A program made the position numbers and the translations under genes. From NCBI GenBank assembly GCA_036258795.1, contig DATACZ010000032.1:1-6380 (forward strand): 6,380 nt of DNA, read 5' to 3'. The notes beneath the pieces were generated by a model that had not been told where the DNA came from, did not search any database, and saw only the letters and a program-made list of their open reading frames with translations. This document shows, one piece after another, positions 1 to 5,510 of the stretch (the first letter of the stretch is position 1; each line of letters begins with the position of its first letter). Origin of the DNA: DATACZ01 sp036258795 (GTDB lineage: Bacteria; Actinomycetota; CADDZG01; JAHWKV01).

Positions 1-1
1 G

Positions 2-136
2 CAGCACCTGGCGGCCGGGATCCACCATCCGCCCCAGGAGGCCCTCCACACCCCCAAGGCCAAGGAGCTAGTGGTCGACGCCTGGCGTGCCGTCTCCCCA
101 CTGCTCGAGTGGGTGGCGGCCGTCGATCGAACTTAA
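2..136 (+). CDS. C-terminal end of an unidentified protein (5' end beyond the window)
   Basis: An open frame enters from the left edge and runs 44 codons to a TAA at 134-136. It has no start in the window, so it is the tail of a longer gene. Third codon positions are overwhelmingly G or C, as in the other genes here, and the translation looks like a normal soluble protein end (a helical stretch with ELVVDAWRAVSP, then LLEWVAAV). That supports real coding rather than a shadow frame. It is the only plus-strand gene seen and converges on the two-domain VOC gene, with 40 bases between the stops. I do not recognise the family. The ELVVDAWR..P pattern faintly recalls the C-termini of MmcQ/YjbR-type proteins, but that is too weak to name it. 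Confidence 0.6.
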   Translation, partial: QHLAAGIHHPPQEALHTPKAKELVVDAWRAVSPLLEWVAAVDRT

Positions 137-176
137 AGCCACGCATCCCGACTGTTGTCGCCGGCCCGTCCGCTCG

Positions 177-956
177 CTATGGGTCCGGGTCCACCTCACC
201 CTCGAAGACGGCGAACGCCGCGCCCTGCGGGTCCATCGCCACGGCGATCCGCCCCGAGGGGATGTCGAGCGGCCCGGCCAGCACGCGGCCGCCTCCGGAG
301 CCGATCGTCTCCGTGGCGGCGTCGCACGACGCAACCGTGAAGTACGGCTTCCAGTGGGGCGGCGCGCCACCCCGCACCACGGTCATGCCTGCGTTCAGCC
401 GTCCCTTGTTCGTTGCCGACCAGTAGGGGACACCTTCGGCCACAACCTGGACATCCCATCCGAATAGCTGTCCGTAGAAGGCGGCCGCGGCATCAAGGTC
501 GGTGGTGGAAAGCTCGTTCATCGTGAGGCAGCCGACGTCGTTCACGCGCGTGGCGCCGATCGACGAATGCGGCTGCCAGACCGCGAACATCGCCCCCTGC
601 GGGTCCTGGATGATCGCCATGCGGCCGGCGTCCATCACATTGAAGGGCTCGGCGTGCACGGTGCCTCCGACGTCGCGCGCCCGGGCAGCCGCGGCGTCCG
701 CGTCCTCCACGGTGACGTAGTTCGTCCAGTTCGGCGGCACGCCGCGCTCACGCATCTCGGCCGACATGTCGTAGAGCCCGGCGACCTGGTCGCCGTCGAG
801 GCGCGCCATCGAGTAGACGGCCCCGCCCGGCACCTGGCTGTCCTCGAAGTCCCAGCCGAAGAGCTTGCCGTAGAAGGCCTTGGCCGCGCCGGCGTCCGTC
901 GTTGCTAGGTCAACCCAGCTGAACGTCCCCGGCTCGTAGCGCTCGCGCTTCCCCAC
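177..956 (-). CDS. Two-domain VOC (glyoxalase/bleomycin-resistance fold) family protein
   Basis: The 259-residue protein contains two tandem vicinal-oxygen-chelate domains, at about residues 10-128 and 140-252. Each begins with the same signature (FSWVDLATTD..AAKAFYGKLFGWDF in pieces; MNELSTTDLDAAAAFYGQLFGWDV in pieces) and ends with a matching DPQGA.FAV strand (residues 118-125 and 242-250). This internal repeat is typical of the actinobacterial-type paired VOC proteins sometimes annotated as hydroxylases or 27/30 kDa antigens, whose substrates are mostly unknown. It should be cytosolic, as no signal peptide or membrane segment is visible. The GTG at 954-956 is the only plausible start. The nearest good Shine-Dalgarno (GGAGGT on the minus strand, 973-978) lies 16 bases upstream, which is unusually far. 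It follows dps by 40 bases and is the last gene of the minus-strand block. Fold assignment is firm; the reaction is not known. Confidence 0.9.
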   Translation of the reverse strand: MGKRERYEPGTFSWVDLATTDAGAAKAFYGKLFGWDFEDSQVPGGAVYSMARLDGDQVAGLYDMSAEMRERGVPPNWTNYVTVEDADAAAARARDVGGTVHAEPFNVMDAGRMAIIQDPQGAMFAVWQPHSSIGATRVNDVGCLTMNELSTTDLDAAAAFYGQLFGWDVQVVAEGVPYWSATNKGRLNAGMTVVRGGAPPHWKPYFTVASCDAATETIGSGGGRVLAGPLDIPSGRIAVAMDPQGAAFAVFEGEVDPDP

Positions 957-965
957 GACGGGTCG

Positions 966-995
966 GGAGTTTACCTCCGGCGGCTCACGGAGCCG
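966..995 (-). repeat. Hairpin-forming inverted repeats in the dps-VOC gap
   Basis: Two small inverted repeats fill this 40-base gap. At 981-995, CGGCTC-ACG-GAGCCG is a perfect 6-bp stem with a 3-base loop just after the dps stop. At 966-978, GGAG-TTTAC-CTCC (plus strand) is a 4-bp stem whose minus-strand form contains the GGAGG that would be the Shine-Dalgarno of the VOC gene. No T-run follows the larger stem on the minus strand, so it does not look like a standard intrinsic terminator. It might instead stabilise the dps 3' end or tune translation of the downstream gene. Confidence 0.45.
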
Positions 996-996
996 T

Positions 997-1491
997 CTAA
1001 CGACCCTTCTGTAGGTGAGCCTCGAGGAACCAGAGGTGCTTGTCGACGTCCCGCCCCACCTCGATCAGCAGGTCGTTGGTCTCCATATCCTCGAGCTTCT
1101 CGGCCTCGTCGGCGGAGGTCCGAAGCTCTCGGGCGAATGTGGCGTACCGCTCCGCAAGGGCATCGACGGCGTCCATTCCCTCGTAGGCGTCGCGCGGGAA
1201 ATCCTCCAGGGTGCTGGATTGGGCCGCCATCCTCACGGTTCCCAGGGCCTCGCCGCCGAGGGCAGTGGCCCGCTCTGCGATCTCGTCGATGTGAGGGGTC
1301 AGGGTGTCGGCCAGCTCGTCGAACAGCTCGTGCAGCTGGAAGAAGTCAGACCCCTTTACGTTCCAGTGCGCCTGCTTTGCCTGACTGCGCAAATCAAAGG
1401 CGTCAGCCAGCCGGGCATTCAGCAGCTCAACGAGCTTGGCTCGGTTCTCGGCCGGGATGTCGATTCTGGTGTCGAAGGTCTTGGCTTCCAC
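997..1491 (-). CDS. dps: Dps family DNA-protection / ferritin-like protein
   Basis: This 164-residue protein is a Dps mini-ferritin, which oxidises Fe(II) with hydrogen peroxide, stores the iron inside a 12-subunit shell and so protects DNA in starved or stressed cells. The family signature AHWNVKG..FFQLHELFDE sits at residues 41-59. All five intersubunit ferroxidase ligands are present at the spacing of E. coli Dps: H42, H54, D58, D69 and E73 (E. coli H51, H63, D67, D78, E82). The N-terminus is short and carries few lysines, so the lysine-rich DNA-binding tail of E. coli Dps is not obvious and DNA binding is uncertain. The start is a GTG at 1489-1491 behind AAGGAGG with a 4-base spacer, a strong site. 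The 99-base gap upstream, the largest in the window, could hold its own promoter. Length and motifs fit a complete gene. Confidence 0.95.
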   Translation of the reverse strand: MEAKTFDTRIDIPAENRAKLVELLNARLADAFDLRSQAKQAHWNVKGSDFFQLHELFDELADTLTPHIDEIAERATALGGEALGTVRMAAQSSTLEDFPRDAYEGMDAVDALAERYATFARELRTSADEAEKLEDMETNDLLIEVGRDVDKHLWFLEAHLQKGR

Positions 1492-1495
1492 GGTG

Positions 1496-1502
1496 CCTCC
1501 TT
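1496..1502 (-). promoter_or_regulatory. Strong Shine-Dalgarno of dps
   Basis: The minus strand reads AAGGAGG, four bases before the GTG codon at 1489-1491. This site decides the GTG start, because no ATG in the same frame lies near it. Confidence 0.7.
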
Positions 1503-1527
1503 GGTAGCGATGCTTGGAGCTTCCCCA

Positions 1528-1557
1528 TACCTAGATTCCCGAAATCCGATCTGTTCA
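1528..1557 (-). promoter_or_regulatory. Weak candidate promoter for dps
   Basis: In the 99-base gap before dps, the minus strand has TGAACA (1552-1557, four of six matches to TTGACA) followed after 18 bases by TAGGTA (1528-1533), a poor but actinobacterial-looking -10. An alternative -35-like TTGACC lies further upstream at about 1563-1568 without a good -10 at the right distance. The gap is long enough for an independent stress promoter, but the match is weak and may be chance. Confidence 0.2.
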
Positions 1558-1590
1558 CTCATTGGTCAAGCCTGGGGATGAAGCTACTCG

Positions 1591-2118
1591 CTATTCGCGT
1601 TCCGCTTCCTCCTTGAGGTAGCCCTCGATGGCCGACCGGACCGTCTTCTCCACGTGGTCCGGATCGATCCCTAGTGCGTGTCCGATGTGAACGGCCCAGA
1701 CCTCCGACCTCACGTTGTTCTCGAAGTCGAGCTGGCTTCTGATGTCGGCCCGCTGTGACTGGCGGTTTTGACTGATGAGGACGAAGGTGCCGAGGAAGAT
1801 CGCCTCCAGGCTGACGATCATCGTCAGAAGCCCAAACGGAAAGGGGTCGAACCTTGGAAGGCCCAACAGGTGCAGCCCCTCGTTGATCGCGATCCAGAAT
1901 GCGAACCAGGCCACATGAAGATAAACGAAGGTCATCGAGCCGGAAAAGGCGGTGATGCGGTCTGCGACCCGCGTCTGAGCCCTGTGGAGAGCTCTAAAAA
2001 GGGTCTTCTCATGCCCTACTCGCGATGCGAAAGTGGGAGAAAGCCGGCGATCCTCCAATTCATCGGCAAGGTCGATATTGCGGCACGCTTCACACGCGCC
2101 TTGTTGTGCCTGGCTCAT
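1591..2118 (-). CDS. DUF1003 family membrane protein
   Basis: The 175-residue product matches the DUF1003 family, small membrane proteins with no established function. The conserved core runs from about residue 51 to 140: VADRITAFSGS at the head of a first membrane segment (about 60-80), then FDPFPFGLLTMIVSLEAIFLG leading into a second (about 95-116), then the highly conserved polar stretch SQNRQSQRADIRSQLD (116-131) and FE.NVRSE. Two transmembrane helices with both ends on the same, probably cytoplasmic, side are expected. The N-terminus carries a CxxC pair (C9, C12), which could bind a metal or be redox active. The ATG start is fixed by an almost perfect TAAGGAGGT. It follows the PEP-utilising gene by 25 bases and precedes dps by 99, so it probably shares a transcript with the upstream genes. 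No enzymatic role can be read from the sequence. Confidence 0.9.
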   Translation of the reverse strand: MSQAQQGACEACRNIDLADELEDRRLSPTFASRVGHEKTLFRALHRAQTRVADRITAFSGSMTFVYLHVAWFAFWIAINEGLHLLGLPRFDPFPFGLLTMIVSLEAIFLGTFVLISQNRQSQRADIRSQLDFENNVRSEVWAVHIGHALGIDPDHVEKTVRSAIEGYLKEEAERE

Positions 2119-2121
2119 GGG

Positions 2122-2130
2122 ACCTCCTTA
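2122..2130 (-). promoter_or_regulatory. Near-perfect Shine-Dalgarno of the DUF1003 gene
   Basis: The minus strand reads TAAGGAGGT, complementary to the 16S rRNA 3' end over nine bases and three bases before the ATG at 2116-2118. It is the strongest ribosome binding site in the window and predicts high translation of the membrane protein. Confidence 0.7.
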
Positions 2131-2143
2131 CGACGAACCCTTG

Positions 2144-3697
2144 TTAGTCACTCGGGGATTCGGCAACCTCTGGGGAGCGTTCCCAAGCTATGACCCGGCC
2201 CGTCCCTTTGGTCGCATCAACCTCCACCACCTGACCATCCACCAAAGTGCTCGTCGCCCGCTCCGTGCCCACAACGCATGGGACGCCGAGCTCTCGGCTG
2301 ATAATGGCGGCGTGACTGAGAAGGCCTCCCTCATCGGTCACGATGGCGCCCGCCTTCTCCAGTCCGAGGGGTGCATCCGTCCTGCCGGGAAACGCCGACT
2401 CCGTTCCCATCTTGTCGGGCGTGCTGGCCTCGGATACCAGAACGTCGCCCACTTCGAGCTTGACCACCTCCGTGGCACCAAAGATCAGCCTGACCGTGCC
2501 CACCGCGCGTCCGCGGCAGACGGTCTGACCCGTAATGGTGGCAGTCTGAGCTCCCTCCCGGTCGCCTGGCGGGGCTTCGAGGGTGTTTAACCGCAGATCG
2601 TCCCCGGATCGCTCAACCCAGAAAGAGTTCTGGATTCGGCGATCGATCTCGGAGATTGGCAGCTCGCCCTCCTCTGACAGTGCTCGCATGATCTCTTCGG
2701 CCGAGCTATACGCCAGCTGCTCCGGCCCGCATCCCACCGCCTCGGCCACCTTGGCAAAAAACTGCCTCGCAATGCCGAACGCCTGAAGGTGAACGTCGAT
2801 GTGGAACGGCCGCTCAGTAGCCAGTTCTTTTAGCCCCCAGATCAGACGTTCAAGGGACTCGGAAGGCGAGAAACCCAACAGGTCATCGAGTTTCAACTGA
2901 GGGTCGCGCTCCGCCGCCTGCCGGATCATTGCCGGTTTCCACCTCAGCAGGATCCCCTGTATTCGCTCCACCAGATCCCGCATCGAGAGCGGGTCGAGCC
3001 CCTGAACCTGCCCGCGGATCCATCCGTACTCGTCAACGTGGTCGCGCAGGCGCTCATAAAGGTCCGGGAATTGGTTCTCCATTTGACTGACCGCAGTCGC
3101 CGGCAACTTGTCGAGCACGAGCTCCTTGGCTTCATCGGACTCTGCGATCTCCAGTGCGAGCCGGTAGCAGTTACGAATCTCGCGGACCGCCTCTGACTCG
3201 CCTTCGGCACCAAGCACGCGAGCCACAATGTCCCTTGCCTGTTCTTCCCCGGCTTCCTGATTTATGGCGCTGGTCACCAGCGACTCAACCTCAGCCCTTA
3301 CTAGCCGCGACGCCGCCAGAAAGGGAGCCATCTGCATCGTGGCTTCGGCAAGGGCGGTGAAGCCTTCCTTCAGCTCCTTGGGGTTTCCCGCCTGGTCACC
3401 TCCGGTAGCCAAGGATCGAGCTGTGGCGATCAGGTCGCTTCCCTTGGATTTTCCCCGGCTGACGTAGTTGGTCCAGAGATCGGAGTCCGACTGCAGTTTC
3501 TCGCTCACTAGCCGGCCAAGACTCTCGAGGTCCTCGTCTGAGATGTAGTGCCCGCCAGACTCGTACTTGTGATGTTGGACTCCAAAGTCCCAGCCCGTCG
3601 CTTCCTGAAAATACCGACCTTGGAGTCCGGCGGAGATAAGGGTGGCGAGGAGAACCGGATGTTCTGCCTCAGCCACCTTCGAGTACTTCACGGCCAC
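2144..3697 (-). CDS. PEP-synthase-like protein: helical middle domain plus phosphohistidine swivel domain
   Basis: The last 120 or so residues of this 517-residue protein (about 385-508) form the mobile phosphohistidine domain of PEP-utilising enzymes. The motif TDEGGLLSHAAIISREL (454-470) contains the catalytic His462, which carries phosphate between the ATP site and the acceptor, and GVPCVVGT follows. Residues 1 to about 380 are a mostly helical region with a conserved-looking YGWIRGQ (224-230), resembling the middle domain of rifampin phosphotransferase-like and atypical PEP-synthase-like proteins; by inference it binds the acceptor. There is no ATP-grasp domain and no C-terminal PEP/pyruvate TIM barrel. 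The ATP-grasp part is encoded by the gene just upstream, whose TGA is separated by one base from this GTG start (3695-3697, with GGAAG seven bases before it). The two products almost certainly act together. About 13 extra residues (430-444) appear before the His motif. The acceptor is unknown. Confidence 0.88.
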   Translation of the reverse strand: MAVKYSKVAEAEHPVLLATLISAGLQGRYFQEATGWDFGVQHHKYESGGHYISDEDLESLGRLVSEKLQSDSDLWTNYVSRGKSKGSDLIATARSLATGGDQAGNPKELKEGFTALAEATMQMAPFLAASRLVRAEVESLVTSAINQEAGEEQARDIVARVLGAEGESEAVREIRNCYRLALEIAESDEAKELVLDKLPATAVSQMENQFPDLYERLRDHVDEYGWIRGQVQGLDPLSMRDLVERIQGILLRWKPAMIRQAAERDPQLKLDDLLGFSPSESLERLIWGLKELATERPFHIDVHLQAFGIARQFFAKVAEAVGCGPEQLAYSSAEEIMRALSEEGELPISEIDRRIQNSFWVERSGDDLRLNTLEAPPGDREGAQTATITGQTVCRGRAVGTVRLIFGATEVVKLEVGDVLVSEASTPDKMGTESAFPGRTDAPLGLEKAGAIVTDEGGLLSHAAIISRELGVPCVVGTERATSTLVDGQVVEVDATKGTGRVIAWERSPEVAESPSD

Positions 3698-3698
3698 G

Positions 3699-4667
3699 TC
3701 AGGACTTCCGGCCGGGGGCTGTCAATGGCCGGGATTGCAGTATCCACAGACCCTCGGGGTCGAAGGCCCACTCAACGTCTTGGGGTGCACCCATCAGCTG
3801 CTCGATTCGGCAACCGACTCTAAATATCTCCAGGGCCTCGGATTCCGTTAGGACCGGCGACGTCCTCCGGAAATCCTCCACCTCCACCTCGCTGCTCCCT
3901 TTTGATTCGAGCGTAACCAAGGTCATCCGGCGTTTCGTAGCAACGTTTTGCTCCACCACCTCCCCGGTGGAGCGAGAGATGGTTATGGAGTCAGGGGTGG
4001 TCAGGCCCCCGACAACCGATTCTCCCGTCCCGAAGTTCGCCTCGATGTACGAGACGTCGAGGTCGGGATCGATGGGGTGCTCAGTGAAGAGCACGCCGGC
4101 CTTCTCGGCGAAAACCAGGGCCTGGACCACCACCCCAAAGCTGGGCGCCGGGCTCAGCGGGATGCCTTGATGGGCTCGATAGCGCACAGATCGATCTGAG
4201 AGATACGACGCCCAGCACTCCTTGAGAGCGTCGAGCAGATCAGCGGAGCCCTCGACACCCAGCAGAGACGAGAATTGCCCGGCAAATGAGGTCGATGCCG
4301 AATCCTCCTCACCTCCGGAGGATCGAACCGCCACCTTGCCATGCCCCCTTTTGGAACAGAGGCAGTTGTAGGCCTCAAGAGCCTGCTGTCTGACCGCCGC
4401 CGGCACTGGGGCCTCGATTATTTGGGCTCGCACCCCCCGCAGAAGGTCTATGTCCGTGGTGAGGTCGACCGATTCGGGCCAGCCGATCTCGTTGGCGCTC
4501 AGGTGGCGAACAAATGCGGCTGAAGACACGCAGAAAAAATCCGGAACCTGAATGCCCTTCTGGATCATCCTCGCCAAGGTCGCCGCCTTGCCTCCTACGG
4601 AGGAAAGGGGGGCGGCCAAGACACCTTGGGGACTTAGAACCTCGGAAAAAGACGATCCCTTAGCCAT
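3699..4667 (-). CDS. ATP-binding subunit of a split PEP-synthase/PPDK-like enzyme
   Basis: The 322-residue protein is a complete PPDK/PEP-synthase N-terminal (ATP-grasp) domain and nothing more. Landmarks in order are SVGGKAATL (K27), KVAVRSSG (R115), TSFAGQ (126-131, nucleotide-binding loop), EANFGTGESVVGG (E209), DVEW (E299) and the terminal ILQSRPLT (Q311, R313). These correspond to the ATP- and metal-binding residues of PEP synthase and rifampin phosphotransferase. Six residues after QSRPLT the frame stops with TGA, exactly where single-chain homologues continue into the acceptor domain. Its partner gene, which supplies the catalytic histidine, begins one base later, implying translational coupling and a two-subunit enzyme. 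Expected chemistry is transfer of the ATP beta-phosphate to the partner's His462. The ATG at 4665-4667 has only a modest purine-rich site (GGGGCGGA) upstream. A frameshift or sequencing error in a once single gene is the main alternative. Confidence 0.9.
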   Translation of the reverse strand: MAKGSSFSEVLSPQGVLAAPLSSVGGKAATLARMIQKGIQVPDFFCVSSAAFVRHLSANEIGWPESVDLTTDIDLLRGVRAQIIEAPVPAAVRQQALEAYNCLCSKRGHGKVAVRSSGGEEDSASTSFAGQFSSLLGVEGSADLLDALKECWASYLSDRSVRYRAHQGIPLSPAPSFGVVVQALVFAEKAGVLFTEHPIDPDLDVSYIEANFGTGESVVGGLTTPDSITISRSTGEVVEQNVATKRRMTLVTLESKGSSEVEVEDFRRTSPVLTESEALEIFRVGCRIEQLMGAPQDVEWAFDPEGLWILQSRPLTAPGRKS

Positions 4668-4718
4668 GTTCCGCCCCGGTGAAGATGATGGTCAACGGCC
4701 TGGGCCTATGGCGATTCT

Positions 4719-5081
4719 TCAGATTGCTGTGGGGTGCCGGGGCTCGTAGAGAAGGAAGTCCACCTTTCCGGGAAGCAACAGCGTTGTGGTGATGCCCCAC
4801 CCTTCGTCCTCCGGCTCACCCGTCACCTCGAGGCCCTTGGCCTTTAGGTCGGCTACCGTGGCGGCGATATCGTCACACATGAGACAGAGCTGGTGCCGAA
4901 ACCCTCGCTCGTAGGTCGGTCCCTCTGCCGGGTGCACGCCCACTTCCGCCGGAGGAAGAGCAAAGATCAGCCAGCCGTCGCCTGAATCGACGTGGCTCCA
5001 GCCAAACATGTCTCGTAGGACGCCCCGGACCGCGTCCGGCTCCGGTGTATACAGCAGAACGTGAGCACCCGTGATCGCCAT
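4719..5081 (-). CDS. Single-domain VOC (glyoxalase-fold) protein
   Basis: The 120-residue product has the single VOC domain layout: an opening strand GAHVLLYTPEPDAVRGVL, a DMFGW motif (24-28), a central strand with VGVHPAE (47-53), a second half-module from RHQLCLMCDDIAATVADLKAKG (62-83, read in parts), and the closing strand VDFLLYEP. The frame stays open upstream to 5303, but the extra 74 residues are arginine-rich and low-quality, and overlap the preceding zinc-protein gene. The ATG at 5079-5081 therefore gives the right family length and a clean start. The ribosome site there is weak. H7 and E113 sit where VOC metal ligands usually lie, so a metal-dependent role is possible, but the substrate is unknown. 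It lies 62 bases after the small zinc protein and 51 bases before the ATP-grasp gene, in line with an operon. It is not a close copy of the two-domain VOC protein further downstream. Confidence 0.82.
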   Translation of the reverse strand: MAITGAHVLLYTPEPDAVRGVLRDMFGWSHVDSGDGWLIFALPPAEVGVHPAEGPTYERGFRHQLCLMCDDIAATVADLKAKGLEVTGEPEDEGWGITTTLLLPGKVDFLLYEPRHPTAI

Positions 5082-5143
5082 TACCGCGGACCTGGGGCGC
5101 TCAAATTGCCAGGTGAGAGTGAGTGCTTGTCGGCTCGGAGGTT

Positions 5144-5416
5144 TTAGCCTTCCCCCCCGACTGGGGTAAGACCGCGCGCGGGCCGCGGTATGTCCTCGAG
5201 CGTGCCCGCGGGAAACATGATCGCAGACCGCTTGCGGAATCCCGGCACTCCTCGGTGCTGTCCCGAATGACGCTTCATCTCGGCATCCAGACAGGGCGCG
5301 CAAAGCTCGAGCCGATAGCGCACCTTGTCCACGGGGTACAGAACCTCCTTGGCCGCCTGGTCAGGGATCTGCCTTCCGCACGAGTCACAGAAAATGAAGG
5401 TGGAGTGACCTAACAT
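5144..5416 (-). CDS. Small CxxC/CxxC putative zinc-binding protein
   Basis: This 90-residue protein of unknown function has two CxxC knuckles, C10-C13 (FCDSCGRQI) and C39-C42 (LCAPCLDAEM), 25 residues apart, an arrangement typical of a structural zinc ribbon. Between them lies a short beta-like segment (EVLYPVDKVRYRLEL), as in small actinobacterial-type CxCG proteins whose middle resembles a nucleoid-protein-like strand pair. The C-terminal half (50-90) is basic, then Pro/Gly-rich, and probably disordered. No enzyme motif is visible. The start is an ATG at 5414-5416 with AAAGGGG nine bases upstream. It follows pncB by 94 bases and precedes the single-domain VOC gene by 62 in the same direction. 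A nucleic-acid-binding or regulatory role is possible but only inferred from the zinc ribbon. Confidence 0.7.
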   Translation of the reverse strand: MLGHSTFIFCDSCGRQIPDQAAKEVLYPVDKVRYRLELCAPCLDAEMKRHSGQHRGVPGFRKRSAIMFPAGTLEDIPRPARGLTPVGGEG

Positions 5417-5433
5417 GGCTCAGGGCCCCTTTC

Positions 5434-5470
5434 TTGGAGTCACTACTCGGTGGTCTCATGGTAACTCCAA
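5434..5470. repeat. 7-bp inverted repeat in the pncB-downstream gap
   Basis: TTGGAGT (5434-5440) and ACTCCAA (5464-5470) are perfect inverted copies separated by 23 bases, in the 94-base gap between pncB and the zinc-protein gene. On the minus-strand transcript this could form a stem-loop about 40 bases after the pncB stop. No T-run follows, so a terminator is not clear. It could instead be an operator or RNA processing site upstream of the small gene. Confidence 0.35.
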
Positions 5471-5510
5471 ACCAGCCGGGAAGGTTCCTTAGATCCGGAG
5501 TCTCGATTCC

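Noticed and set aside
149..160. CGAC-TGTT-GTCG small hairpin between the convergent genes as a bidirectional terminator
   Set aside because: The stem is only 4 bp and there is no adjacent T-run on either strand.
87..467. Several overlapping plus-strand open frames opposite the two-domain VOC gene
   Set aside because: They are shadows: the minus-strand frame shows two clear VOC domains, while the plus-strand translations are arginine/proline-rich and lack recognisable motifs.
1015..1581. A 188-codon plus-strand open frame opposite dps
   Set aside because: It is antisense to a dps gene with all five ferroxidase residues conserved; its translation resembles no protein family and is explained as a shadow of high-GC coding sequence.
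2033..2590. A 185-codon plus-strand open frame opposite the swivel-domain gene
   Set aside because: It is antisense to the conserved phosphohistidine motif and spans the DUF1003 start region; no coding signature of its own.
4626..4645. A sequence resembling a DosR dormancy box (TTGGGGACTTA half-site)
   Set aside because: Only one half-site matches well, and it lies inside the coding region of the ATP-grasp gene, about 20 to 40 bases after its start, so it is most likely chance.
5082..5303. A 74-residue N-terminal extension of the single-domain VOC protein
   Set aside because: The extension is arginine-rich, overlaps the zinc-protein gene, and is not needed: the ATG at 5079-5081 gives the expected VOC length.
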